From NCBI RefSeq assembly GCF_005047355.1, contig NZ_SUMC01000032.1:42140-106139 (forward strand): a stretch of DNA of 64,000 nt. Reading direction: 5' to 3'. Position numbers and translations under genes: made by a program. The DNA comes from Actinacidiphila oryziradicis (GTDB taxonomy: Bacteria; Actinomycetota; Actinomycetes; Streptomycetales; Streptomycetaceae). Shown here one piece after another: positions 1 through 8,335 of this stretch. The notes under the pieces are model-generated. The model was not told the origin of the DNA. It searched no databases and worked only from the letters and a program-made list of their open reading frames with translations. Position 1 is the stretch's first letter. Each line of letters opens with the position of its first letter.

Positions 1-54
1 ATGGATCCAGAGTAGTCACGGTCTCTTTTGCCGAGCATTGCGGGGCGGCCGCAA

Positions 55-96
55 AGGCGCCCGTCACTCCGAAGGGGGAACAGGTGACGGGCGCCT
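55..96 (-). terminator. Hairpin terminator after the hypothetical gene at 111-752
   Basis: A perfect 13-bp inverted repeat (55-67 AGGCGCCCGTCAC pairing with 84-96) with a 16-nt loop lies just past the stop codon of the minus-strand gene ending at 111. There is no long T tract, as is usual for Streptomyces terminators. Confidence 0.7.
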
Positions 97-110
97 GTGC
101 TGTCCGGAGG

Positions 111-752
111 TCAGCCGGTGGCGCGTTCCTCCGGAGCAGGGGGGCCCGGCTTCTCCGGCGGGCTCGGCTGGGGCGGTGACGCGGGCTCAGGCTCCGGGTC
201 CGGTGGGGGCGCCGGGTGACGGCGCCGGGGGAACACCTCCCCGGGGGTCGGCACCGGACGCGACGGGCGCGGCGGGAGGTCCGCCGCGCACCTCCCGCCC
301 GGCAGGGCGTACAGCCGGGCCCGGAGGGCCGCTGCGGCCCGGGCCCCGCCCGCACCGGCCGGTGCGGGGATACGGGCCTCCAGGCGGGCCCTCACGGCCA
401 GCTCCGCCAGGTGCTCGCAGCGGCGCAGCATCGCGTCGTAGCGGCCCCCTCGCAGCCGGCGCAGGGCGGCGAGGTCGTCCGGGAGCGGGACGTAGCCGGA
501 GTCCAGCGCTCCGTTCAGCCGTTCCAGGAAGCCGGTGGCGCTGCCGGGGAGCGCTGCGCGGTAGCGGACGAGTTCCGCGAACAGGAATGTCCGCAGCCGT
601 ACGCTCTCGCGCGCCGCCTCATCGACGGCGTCGGCCAGGCGGAGGTAGTCGTGGACGTCCTCCGGGTGGGGAGGGGTCGGGGATGTGGAGGGCTGGAGGG
701 CCTGTGCGAGGGCGCGCCGGAGCACACGCAATTCGTCCGCGCTGAACGCCAT
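111..752 (-). CDS. Hypothetical protein with proline-rich C-terminus
   Basis: A 213-residue protein of unknown function. The N-terminal ~140 residues are predicted helical (MAFSADELRVLRRALAQAL at the start, then several Leu/Ala/Arg-rich helices); the C-terminal ~60 residues are a disordered Pro/Glu-rich tail. No signal peptide or membrane segment is seen. The ATG at 752 is chosen over an upstream start at 782 because it has a GAGG ribosome site five bases away and the family-like helix starts there. It follows coaX by 137 bp in the same direction and may be a separate unit. I recall an uncharacterised gene in the same place beside coaX in other Streptomyces. Confidence 0.75.
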   Translation of the reverse strand: MAFSADELRVLRRALAQALQPSTSPTPPHPEDVHDYLRLADAVDEAARESVRLRTFLFAELVRYRAALPGSATGFLERLNGALDSGYVPLPDDLAALRRLRGGRYDAMLRRCEHLAELAVRARLEARIPAPAGAGGARAAAALRARLYALPGGRCAADLPPRPSRPVPTPGEVFPRRRHPAPPPDPEPEPASPPQPSPPEKPGPPAPEERATG

Positions 753-889
753 GCCGCCTCGGGACCCGTGTGGCGTGGGCATGCACCGACTTTACGTACT
801 AAGCGGACAAAAGGCGCGTAACGAGATATGTGCGGCGCGGCGTAGCGCGGCGCGCAGGCGGGCCGGGTCCGACTGGCTCGCCTGCGCGG

Positions 890-1687
890 CTACGTGGTCG
901 AGACGTTGCGCTCGTAGACCAGCCGCAGGCCGATCAGGGTGAGCCACGGCTCATGGGCGTCGATGACCGCCGACTCGCCGAGCACGAGCGGCGCCAGGCC
1001 GCCCGTCGCGATGACGGTGACGTCGTCGGGATCGTCGGCGAGCTCGCGGGCCATCCGCTCGGCGACACCGTCGACCTGGCCGGCGAAACCGTAGAGGATG
1101 CCGGACTGCATGGCCTCGACGGTGTTCTTGCCGATGACGCTGCGCGGGCGGGCCAGCTCGATCTTACGGAGCTGGGCGCCGCGCGCCCCGAGCGCGTCGA
1201 CGGAGATCTCGATGCCGGGGGCGATCGCGCCGCCCGCGTACTCGCCCCGTGCGGAGATCGCGTCGAAGGTGGTGGCCGTGCCGAAGTCGACGACAATGCA
1301 CGGACCGCCATATAGGTGCACGGCGGCCAGCGCGTTGATGATGCGGTCGGAACCGACCTCCTTGGGGTTGTCCATGAGGATCGGGACGCCGGTCTTGATG
1401 CCGGGCTCGACGAGGATGGCCGGGACATCACCGTAATAGCGGCGGGTGACTTCACGCAGCTCGTGCAGGACCGCCGGCACGGTGGAGCAGACGGAGATGC
1501 CGTCGATGCCGTCGCCGAGGTCCTGGCCGAGCAGCGGGTGCATGCCCATCAGGCCATGGAGCAGCACCGCGATCTCGTCGGCGGTGCGGCGTTGGTCGGT
1601 GGAGATCCGCCAGTGCTCGACGATCTCCTCGCCGTCGAAGAGACCAAGGACGGTGTGGGTGTTGCCGACGTCGATGGTGAGCAGCAT
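890..1687 (-). CDS. coaX: Type III pantothenate kinase CoaX
   Basis: Phosphorylates pantothenate with ATP, the first step from pantothenate to coenzyme A; cytosolic, needs a monovalent cation. The 265-residue length is typical of the family. The start MLLTIDVGNTH holds the N-terminal DxGNT phosphate loop (Asp6), GSDR near residue 112 holds the substrate Asp, and DFGTATT near 134 is the second ATP-binding motif. It is the last gene of the cofactor operon and starts five bases after the nadC stop. Its position next to panC is metabolically logical, because PanC makes its substrate. Confidence 0.95.
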   Translation of the reverse strand: MLLTIDVGNTHTVLGLFDGEEIVEHWRISTDQRRTADEIAVLLHGLMGMHPLLGQDLGDGIDGISVCSTVPAVLHELREVTRRYYGDVPAILVEPGIKTGVPILMDNPKEVGSDRIINALAAVHLYGGPCIVVDFGTATTFDAISARGEYAGGAIAPGIEISVDALGARGAQLRKIELARPRSVIGKNTVEAMQSGILYGFAGQVDGVAERMARELADDPDDVTVIATGGLAPLVLGESAVIDAHEPWLTLIGLRLVYERNVSTT

Positions 1688-1692
1688 GCGGC

Positions 1693-2721
1693 TTACTGCT
1701 CCGCTCGCAGGTCGAGGCCGATGTCGAGGATCGGCGAGGAGTGGGTGAGCGCGCCCACCGCGAGATAGTCCACACCGGCCTCGGCGTAGGCGCGGGCGGT
1801 GGCCAGGGTGAGCCGGCCGGAGGATTCCAGGGCGGCGCGGCCTCTGACGAGGGCCACGGCCTCCTCCGTCTCGGCGGGGGTGAAGTTGTCGAGGAGGATC
1901 AGGTCGGCGCCCGCGTCCAGGACCTCGCGGACCTGGTGGAGGGTGTCGGCCTCGACCTCGATGGGTACGTCGGGGAATTCCTGCCGTACGAGCTTGAAGG
2001 CCGCCGCGACGCCGCCCGCCGCGATGACGTGGTTGTCCTTGACGAGGGCCGCGTCGGACAGCGACATACGGTGGTTGACGCCGCCGCCGCAGCGAACGGC
2101 GTACTTCTCCAGGGCCCGCAGGCCAGGGGTGGTCTTGCGGGTGTCGCGGACCCGGGCCTTGGTGCCTTCGAGGAGGTCGGCCCACTCGCGGGTCGCGGTG
2201 GCGATGCCGGAGAGCCTGCAGAGGAGGTTCAGCGCGCTGCGCTCGCCGGTGAGGAGGTCGCGGGTGCGGGTGCGGACGGACAGCAGGACCTGGCCGGCCT
2301 CGACGCGGTCGCCGTCCTCGACATGGCGCTCGACCTCGAACTCGTCCGTGCAGACGACGGAGAGGAGCGCCTCGGCGATCCGCAGGCCGGCCACGGTGCC
2401 CGGCTCGCGGGCGGTGAAGTCGCCGGTCGCGAGGGCGTCCTCGGGGACGGTCGCGATGGTGGTGATGTCCGTGCCGCCGTCGAGGTCCTCCTCGATCGCC
2501 ATGTGGGCGATGTCCTCGACCTCCACCGGGTCGAGTCCGGCGTCCGTCAGGAGCTGCGCGAGGGCGGGGTCCAGACCGCACTCGTAGGCGTCGTCATCAC
2601 GCTCCGCACCGCAGGCGCAGCCGTCGCCGCAACCGCCGGTCCCCTCGCCGGGGTGGCCGACGAGCGGCAGCTGCCCGCCGATGGACTGGTCGGGGTGGTG
2701 TGGATGGTCGGGCGTGCTCAC
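1693..2721 (-). CDS. nadC: Nicotinate-nucleotide pyrophosphorylase (carboxylating) NadC
   Basis: Quinolinate phosphoribosyltransferase: converts quinolinate and PRPP to nicotinate mononucleotide in de novo NAD synthesis. The 342-residue protein starts at GTG 2721, which overlaps the nadB stop by four bases (GTGA) behind a GGAGGAG ribosome site. Family motifs are visible: the RDTRKTTPGLR segment, a GGG-NHR loop, ALVKDNH, and ILLDNFTPAE. The first ~50 residues are an extension rich in His, Gly and Cys (CGDGCACG near residue 33), which is longer than in most NadC and could bind metal; that role is a guess. Confidence 0.95.
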   Translation of the reverse strand: MSTPDHPHHPDQSIGGQLPLVGHPGEGTGGCGDGCACGAERDDDAYECGLDPALAQLLTDAGLDPVEVEDIAHMAIEEDLDGGTDITTIATVPEDALATGDFTAREPGTVAGLRIAEALLSVVCTDEFEVERHVEDGDRVEAGQVLLSVRTRTRDLLTGERSALNLLCRLSGIATATREWADLLEGTKARVRDTRKTTPGLRALEKYAVRCGGGVNHRMSLSDAALVKDNHVIAAGGVAAAFKLVRQEFPDVPIEVEADTLHQVREVLDAGADLILLDNFTPAETEEAVALVRGRAALESSGRLTLATARAYAEAGVDYLAVGALTHSSPILDIGLDLRAEQ

Positions 2722-4592
2722 GAGATCTCCTCCGGAGATGCGGGGCCCGCTGCGCGGGCGCCATGGGGACGCGGTGCTTGGCCCGCGCCGGCTGCGGCGG
2801 CCGGGGCGGTTGCCGCGCCCGGGGCGGCGCCGGACGCGGCGCCCTGTGTCGTGCCGGACGCTCCGCCGGGCGTGTCGGCCGGGTCGGGCAGGGTGGCTGT
2901 GGGCGGGAAGGCGGCGGTTTCGGTGGTGTGGATGGCGAGCGTGCGCTCGGGGGTGAGGCGTACCACGAGGTGGCGGCGCCAGATGGCGTCGTCGCGGTCG
3001 GGGCGGTCCTCCCGCCAGTGGCAGCCGCGGGTCTCCTCGCGGCGGCGGGCGGCCTCGACGAGGACACGGGCGACGGTGAGGAGGTTGGTGGCCTCCCACG
3101 TCTCGACGCAGGGCTCGGCGGTCTTGCCGTCGCGTTCGAGGTCGTCGGCGGCGGTGTGCTGGATGCGCCGGAGGGCGGCGGCGGCGCGGTCGAGGCTGTC
3201 GGCGCTGCGCAGGACGCCCGCGCCGGCGGTCATGACGCGCTGGATCTCGTAGCGGGCCTCCGGGGCGAGCAGCGGGAAACGGCTCGGGACAGGAATGACG
3301 GGGGCGCCGGGCCCGGCCGGGCGGGCGACGATGTCGGCGGCGATGCGCTCGGCGAAGACCAGGCCTTCCAGGAGGGAGTTGGAGGCGAGGCGGTTCGCGC
3401 CGTGGACCCCGGTGCAGGCGACCTCGCCGCAGGCGTAGAGGCCCGGGACGGTGGTGTGGCCGCGCGGATCGGTCCGTACGCCGCCGGAGGCGTAGTGCGC
3501 GGCGGGGGCGACCGGGATCGTCCCGGTGACCGGGTCGATGCCGTGGGCCCGGCAGGCGGCGAGGATGGTCGGGAAGCGGTGGGCCCACATCTCGGCGCCG
3601 AAGTGACGGCCGTCGAGATACATGTGTTCGGCGCCCTGCTCGCGCATGCGGCGCATGATGGCCTTGGCGACGATGTCGCGGGGGGCGAGCTCGGCCAGCT
3701 CGTGCTGCCCCTGCATGAAGCGGACGCCGTCGGCGTCGACGAGGTACGCGCCCTCGCCCCGCACCGCTTCGGAGACCAGCGGCTGCTGGCCTTCCGCGTC
3801 CGGACCGAGCCAGAGCACGGTGGGATGGAACTGGACGAACTCCAGGTCGGAGACCTCCGCCCCGGCGCGCAGCGCGAGCGCGACGCCGTCGCCGGTGGAG
3901 ACTGCGGGGTTGGTCGTCGCCGAGAAGACCTGGCCCATGCCGCCGGTGGCCAGGACGACAGCCCGCGCGCGGACCGCGCCGACACCGTCCCGCTGGCCCT
4001 CGCCCATGACGTGCAGGGTGACGCCCGCGGTGCGGCCGGCGGCGTCGGTGATGAGGTCCAGGACGAGGGCGTTCTCGATGGTCTCGATACCGGCGTCCCG
4101 CACCGCGTCCACCAGGGCCCGCGAGATCTCCGCGCCGGTCGCGTCGCCGCCCGCGTGCGCTATCCGGCGGCGGTGGTGGCCGCCCTCCCGGGTCAGCAGG
4201 ATCTCCCCGGTGTCGGGGGCGGTGTCGAACCGCGCACCGGTCGCGATGAGGCGGCGTACGGCGTCCGGGCCCTCGGTGACCAGATTCCGTACGGCCTCCT
4301 CGTCGCACAGACCGGCGCCCGCCACCAGGGTGTCGTCCAGGTGTTGCGCGGGCGTGTCGCCCTCGCCGAGCGCCGCCGCGATGCCGCCCTGCGCCCAGCG
4401 CGTCGACCCGTCGTCCAGGCGGGCCTTGGTGACGACGGTGACCTTCGCCCCCGCCGCCGCGCAGCGCAGCGCCACGGTCAGCCCGGCCACACCGGACCCC
4501 ACGACGACCACGTCCGCGTCGATGGCCCAGCCGGGGGCGGGGGCGCGCAGCCGCACGCCGGAGGGCACTATGGCGGGCGTGGTGCCGTTCAC
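2718..4592 (-). CDS. nadB: L-aspartate oxidase NadB
   Basis: FAD enzyme that oxidises L-aspartate to iminoaspartate, which NadA condenses to quinolinate for NAD; nadA itself is not in this window. The 624-residue protein has the N-terminal dinucleotide fold (VVVGSGVAGLTVA near residue 30), the RWAQGGIAAA segment, the HHRRRIAHAGGDATG active-site stretch near 140 and the ASGGVRTD and CTGVHGANRLASNS motifs typical of the fumarate reductase/aspartate oxidase family. The last ~60 residues are low-complexity Ala/Pro. It starts at GTG 4592, overlapping the panC stop by four bases, which suggests translational coupling. Confidence 0.95.
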   Translation of the reverse strand: MNGTTPAIVPSGVRLRAPAPGWAIDADVVVVGSGVAGLTVALRCAAAGAKVTVVTKARLDDGSTRWAQGGIAAALGEGDTPAQHLDDTLVAGAGLCDEEAVRNLVTEGPDAVRRLIATGARFDTAPDTGEILLTREGGHHRRRIAHAGGDATGAEISRALVDAVRDAGIETIENALVLDLITDAAGRTAGVTLHVMGEGQRDGVGAVRARAVVLATGGMGQVFSATTNPAVSTGDGVALALRAGAEVSDLEFVQFHPTVLWLGPDAEGQQPLVSEAVRGEGAYLVDADGVRFMQGQHELAELAPRDIVAKAIMRRMREQGAEHMYLDGRHFGAEMWAHRFPTILAACRAHGIDPVTGTIPVAPAAHYASGGVRTDPRGHTTVPGLYACGEVACTGVHGANRLASNSLLEGLVFAERIAADIVARPAGPGAPVIPVPSRFPLLAPEARYEIQRVMTAGAGVLRSADSLDRAAAALRRIQHTAADDLERDGKTAEPCVETWEATNLLTVARVLVEAARRREETRGCHWREDRPDRDDAIWRRHLVVRLTPERTLAIHTTETAAFPPTATLPDPADTPGGASGTTQGAASGAAPGAATAPAAAAGAGQAPRPHGARAAGPASPEEIS

Positions 4593-5446
4593 TGGACGCC
4601 TCCGAAGTCAAGGGGCACGTTGTCGATCAGACGGGTCGAGCCGACCTTGGCGGCGACGGCCAGGACCGCCGGGCCGGTGTGGCCGGGGGCGGCGTCGGTG
4701 AAGTCGGTGGGGTCGATGAGCGCGAGGTAGTCCAGGACGAGACCGTCGGCACCGTCCAGGACGGCGCGGGCGGCCGCCCGTACGGCGTCGGGGCCGCCGT
4801 GCCGCGCGTCGCGCCCGGCGAACAGGGCGCGGGAGAGAGCGAGCGCGGACTGCCGCTCGGACGGCGAGAGGTAACGGTTGCGGCTGGACAGGGCCAGGCC
4901 GTCCGGCTCGCGGACGGTCGGGACGGCGACGATCTCGACCGGGAAGTTCAGGTCGGCGGCCATCCGGCGGATCAGGACGAGCTGCTGGGCGTCCTTCTGG
5001 CCGAAGAAGGCGGCAGCGGGCTGCGTCAGATGAAGCATCTTGGCGACGACGGTCAGCATCCCGTCGAAGTGCCCGGGGCGCGTGGCTCCTTCGTACCGCT
5101 CCCCCGTCGGCCCCGCCGAGATCCGCACCTGCGGCTCGCCGCCCGGGTAGACCTCATCCACGGACGGGGCGAAGACGGTGTCCGCGCCCGCCTCCTCGGC
5201 GACCTCTCGATCCGCATCAAGGGTGCGGGGGTAGCGCTTCAGGTCCTCGTTCGGCCCGAACTGCAGCGGGTTGACGAAAACGGTGACGACGACCTCGCCG
5301 TCCTCGCCCACATGCTGACGCGCGGTGCGGACGAGGGTCGCGTGGCCCTCGTGCAGCGCGCCCATCGTCATGACGACAGCCCGCGTTCGGCCGTCGGCGC
5401 CCGCCGATCGCAGTTCTTCCGCCGTCCGCAGCAGTTGCGCGGTCAT
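4589..5446 (-). CDS. panC: Pantothenate synthetase PanC
   Basis: Joins pantoate and beta-alanine with ATP to give pantothenate. The 285-residue length is normal. The MTMGALHEGH segment near residue 27 carries the HIGH-like nucleotide motif, QFGPNEDLKRYPRT and FFGQKDAQQLV are pantoate/beta-alanine pocket segments, and LSSRNRYLSPSER is the KMSKS-like loop. The start ATG at 5446 overlaps the upstream gene's stop by four bases (ATGA). panD and panB are not adjacent, so beta-alanine and pantoate come from elsewhere in the genome. Confidence 0.96.
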   Translation of the reverse strand: MTAQLLRTAEELRSAGADGRTRAVVMTMGALHEGHATLVRTARQHVGEDGEVVVTVFVNPLQFGPNEDLKRYPRTLDADREVAEEAGADTVFAPSVDEVYPGGEPQVRISAGPTGERYEGATRPGHFDGMLTVVAKMLHLTQPAAAFFGQKDAQQLVLIRRMAADLNFPVEIVAVPTVREPDGLALSSRNRYLSPSERQSALALSRALFAGRDARHGGPDAVRAAARAVLDGADGLVLDYLALIDPTDFTDAAPGHTGPAVLAVAAKVGSTRLIDNVPLDFGGVQ

Positions 5447-6366
5447 CGCGTACCCCCCTCCGCGAGGACGCCCAGCAGAGCCTCGGCGAATTCCGGCTTC
5501 AACATTCCGCTGGCCAGCGCCCGGTCCGCCGTCGCCCGTGCCATCGCCAGGTACGACGCCACGGCCTGCGGCGAGTACTTGCGCAGCTCTTCCAGGTGCG
5601 CCGCGACCGTGCCCGCGTCGCCGCGCGCGACGGGCCCGGTGAGGGCGGAGTCGCCGGAGCGCAGTGCGTTGTCGAGCGCGGCGCCGAGCAGCGGGCCGAG
5701 CATCCGGCCGGGTTCGGCGACTCCGGCGGCGCGCAGCAGTTCCATCGCCTGGGCGACCAGGGTGACCAGGTGGTTCGCGCCGATCGCGAGGCCCGCGTGA
5801 TACAGCGGACGGGCTGACTCCTCGATCCACTCGGGCTCGCCGCCCATCTCCACAACCAGCGCCTCCGCAGCCATCCGCAGCGGCTCCGGCGCGGTCACCC
5901 CGAACGAGCAGCCCGCCAGCCGCTGCACGTCCACCGATGTGCCGGTGAAGGTCATCACCGGGTGCAGCGCCAACGGCAGCGCGCCGGCCCGCAGCCCGGG
6001 GTCGAGGACATCGGTGCCGTACCGGCCGGAGGTGTGCACCAGCAGCTGCCCGGGTCGTACGGCCCCGGTGGCGGCGAGGCCTTCCACCAGGCCGGGCAGC
6101 GCGTCGTCCGGCACCGTCAGCAGCACCAGTTCCGCTCGCGCCAGCACCTCGGCGGGCTCCACCAACGCTACTCCGGGCAGCAACGCGGCCGCCCGCCGCC
6201 GCGAGGTGTCCGACACCCCCGACGCCGCCACCGGCCGGTGACCCGCCAGCTTCAACGACGCCGCCAGCGCCGGTCCGACCCGGCCAGCGCCGACGACTCC
6301 GACCGTCAACCTCGCAGGGCGGTCCGCCGCCTCGGGCGGTAGCCCCGCCGTATGTGATGCGTTCAC
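5443..6366 (-). CDS. Rossmann-like/DUF2520 protein (ProC/ketopantoate-reductase-like)
   Basis: A 307-residue oxidoreductase-like protein and the first gene of the operon. It has an N-terminal NAD(P)-binding GVVGAGRVG motif near residue 25, a middle LHPVMTFTG segment and a C-terminal all-helical DUF2520 dimer domain with LYHAGLAIGANHLVTL. Members of this family commonly precede panC in actinobacteria. The context suggests a job in pantoate supply or another small-molecule reduction, but the substrate is not established. The ATG at 6366 is preceded by a 103-bp gap to the divergent aldolase-like gene, which probably holds both promoters. Confidence 0.85.
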   Translation of the reverse strand: MNASHTAGLPPEAADRPARLTVGVVGAGRVGPALAASLKLAGHRPVAASGVSDTSRRRAAALLPGVALVEPAEVLARAELVLLTVPDDALPGLVEGLAATGAVRPGQLLVHTSGRYGTDVLDPGLRAGALPLALHPVMTFTGTSVDVQRLAGCSFGVTAPEPLRMAAEALVVEMGGEPEWIEESARPLYHAGLAIGANHLVTLVAQAMELLRAAGVAEPGRMLGPLLGAALDNALRSGDSALTGPVARGDAGTVAAHLEELRKYSPQAVASYLAMARATADRALASGMLKPEFAEALLGVLAEGGTR

Positions 6367-6469
6367 GCTTTGCAGGCCTTCCCGTTCCAGTCCGCGGGGG
6401 GTACCGGACGTACAGGTTCATGCTACGGGAGTGTTACCCGCAGTCCGCCCCCCTGCCAGGATCACAGGT

Positions 6470-7654
6470 ATGACGGATACGAACGAGGCCGAGCAGAGAG
6501 CACGGCGGCGGGCCGCGGTGAACGGGTGCGACAAGGTCCTGTCGGACGGGAAACGCCCCAGCCTGCGGGAGCGGCTGTCCCAGCTGCAGGTGGAGGCGGA
6601 CGCGGCCTACGACCTGGACGGCCCTCCGGACGTCTACGGCGACGGGGTGGTGGCCGAGCTGGAGCGGCGGACGGCCGGGCTGCTGGGCACCGCTGACGCG
6701 GCGTTCTTCCCCACCGGGACGATGGCGCAGCAGGTGGCGCTGCGGTGCTGGGCGGGGCGTACCGGCAATACGACGGTGGCGCTGCACCCCCTGTCCCACC
6801 CCGAGATGCACGAGCGCCGCGCGCTCTCCGCGCTGACCGGGCTGCGCAGCATACATCCCACCAGGGAGCGGAGGCTGCCGGACGCGGAGGAGGTGCGGGG
6901 GCTGGATGAGCCGTTCGGCACGCTGATGCTGGAGCTGCCGCTGCGGGACGCCGGTTTCGTCCTGCCGACGTGGGAGGAGCTGACGGCGACGGTGGACGCG
7001 GCCCGGGAACGCGAGGCGGTGGTGCATTTCGACGGGGCGCGGCTGTGGGAGTGCCCGCCGCACTTCGGCCGGCCACTGGCGGAGATCGCGGGGCTGGCGG
7101 ACAGCGTCTATGTGTCGTTCTACAAGTCGCTGGGCGCGCTCTCGGGCGCGGCGCTGGCGGGTCCGGCGGAGCTGGTGGACGAGGCGAGGGCCTGGCGGCA
7201 CCGCTACGGCGGGCTGCTGTTCCAGCAGTGGCCGGCCGCGCTCGCCGCGCTGGCGGGCCTGGAGCGTGAACTGCCCCGGCTGGAGTCGTACGTGGCGCAC
7301 GCCAAGGACGTCGCGGGGGCGCTGGCACAGGGCCTGGCCGGCGAGCCGTGGTCCCGGGTGCATCCCTCCATACCGCATACCCACCAGTTCCAGGTGTGGC
7401 TGCCGTATCCGGCGGAACTTCTGGACGAGGCGGCGCTGCGGCAGGCGGAAGAGACCAAGGTTTCGGTTTTCGGCGGCAATAGGTGGTTCGCCGCGGAGGT
7501 CCCGGGCGTCTCGGTGACCGAGGTGACGGTGGCGGCATCGGCGCTGGAGTGGACGGCCGAGGATGTGACGGAGGGCATCACCGACTTCCTGCGGTTCGTC
7601 CGCCGGGAACTCCCCTACCCCGCCCCGCCGGCCCGCACCAGCCCGGTCTCGTAG
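6470..7654 (+). CDS. Threonine-aldolase-family PLP lyase
   Basis: Beta-eliminating lyase or low-specificity threonine aldolase family enzyme, 394 residues, using pyridoxal phosphate. Visible landmarks are FFPTGTMAQQVAL near residue 80 (cofactor phosphate region), HFDGARLWE with the Asp that pairs with the pyridine nitrogen, and SFYKSLGALSGA whose Lys forms the Schiff base. It starts at ATG 6470 because the GTG at 6431 adds 13 residues outside the conserved fold. The substrate cannot be read from sequence. Its 3' end overlaps the convergent response regulator gene by 40 bp. Confidence 0.85.
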   Translation: MTDTNEAEQRARRRAAVNGCDKVLSDGKRPSLRERLSQLQVEADAAYDLDGPPDVYGDGVVAELERRTAGLLGTADAAFFPTGTMAQQVALRCWAGRTGNTTVALHPLSHPEMHERRALSALTGLRSIHPTRERRLPDAEEVRGLDEPFGTLMLELPLRDAGFVLPTWEELTATVDAAREREAVVHFDGARLWECPPHFGRPLAEIAGLADSVYVSFYKSLGALSGAALAGPAELVDEARAWRHRYGGLLFQQWPAALAALAGLERELPRLESYVAHAKDVAGALAQGLAGEPWSRVHPSIPHTHQFQVWLPYPAELLDEAALRQAEETKVSVFGGNRWFAAEVPGVSVTEVTVAASALEWTAEDVTEGITDFLRFVRRELPYPAPPARTSPVS

Positions 7655-8310
7655 GCCATCACGACGGCCTGCACCCGGTCCCGCAGTCCGAGCTTGGTGA
7701 GGATCCGGCCGACGTGCGTCTTGACGGTCGCCTCCGACAGCACCAGCTCCTTCGCTATCTCCCCGTTCGACAGGCCCTGTGCGATCAGCAGCAGCACCTC
7801 CCGCTCGCGGTCGGTGAGCCGGTCCACCTCCTTGTGCGCGGGCTCACCGCCGCTGGGCAGCATCGGAGTGAAGCGGTCCAGCAGGCGCCGTGTCGTGCTC
7901 GGCGCGACCACCGCGTCACCGCTGTGGACGGCGCGGATCGCACCGAGGAGGTCTTCCGGCGGGACGTCCTTGAGCATGAAGCCGCTGGCGCCCGCCTTCA
8001 GCGCCGAGAAGGCGTACTCGTCGAGATCGAACGTGGTCAGGATGAGCACGCGCGGCCCGCCCGCGTTCACCCGCCCCCCGGGGTCCCCGCCGCAGATCTT
8101 CCGGGTCGCCTCGACTCCGTCCATGCGCGGCATGCGTACGTCCATGAGGACGACGTCGACCTTGGTGGCGCGCAGCACCTCCAGCGCCTCCACGCCGTCG
8201 CCCGCCTCCGCGACGACCTCCATGTCGGGCTGGGCCTGGAGCACCATGCGGAAGCCCGTGCGCAGCAGCATCTGGTCGTCGACGAGCATCACGCGGATCG
8301 CCATTGTCAT
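7615..8310 (-). CDS. NarL/LuxR-family response regulator
   Basis: A 231-residue two-component regulator. The receiver domain (MLVDDQMLLRTG acidic pair, phospho-acceptor Asp in DVVLMDVRMPRMDG, Lys in GFMLKDVPPEDL) is followed by a C-terminal LuxR helix-turn-helix (LTDREREVLLLIAQGLSNGEIA, then SEATVKTHVGRIL). The start ATG at 8310 follows an AAGGAAA ribosome site; the longer open frame to 8367 lies inside the histidine kinase 3' end. It is transcribed with the kinase gene 25 bp upstream, its obvious partner. Targets are unknown. Confidence 0.93.
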   Translation of the reverse strand: MTMAIRVMLVDDQMLLRTGFRMVLQAQPDMEVVAEAGDGVEALEVLRATKVDVVLMDVRMPRMDGVEATRKICGGDPGGRVNAGGPRVLILTTFDLDEYAFSALKAGASGFMLKDVPPEDLLGAIRAVHSGDAVVAPSTTRRLLDRFTPMLPSGGEPAHKEVDRLTDREREVLLLIAQGLSNGEIAKELVLSEATVKTHVGRILTKLGLRDRVQAVVMAYETGLVRAGGAG

Positions 8311-8335
8311 CGTTTTCCTTTTCCCAACCTCGTTC

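Noticed and set aside
38..745. Long plus-strand frame at the window start
   Set aside because: It is antisense to the hypothetical gene at 111-752, has Arg/Pro/Gly-rich composition typical of GC-rich shadow frames, and no ribosome site.
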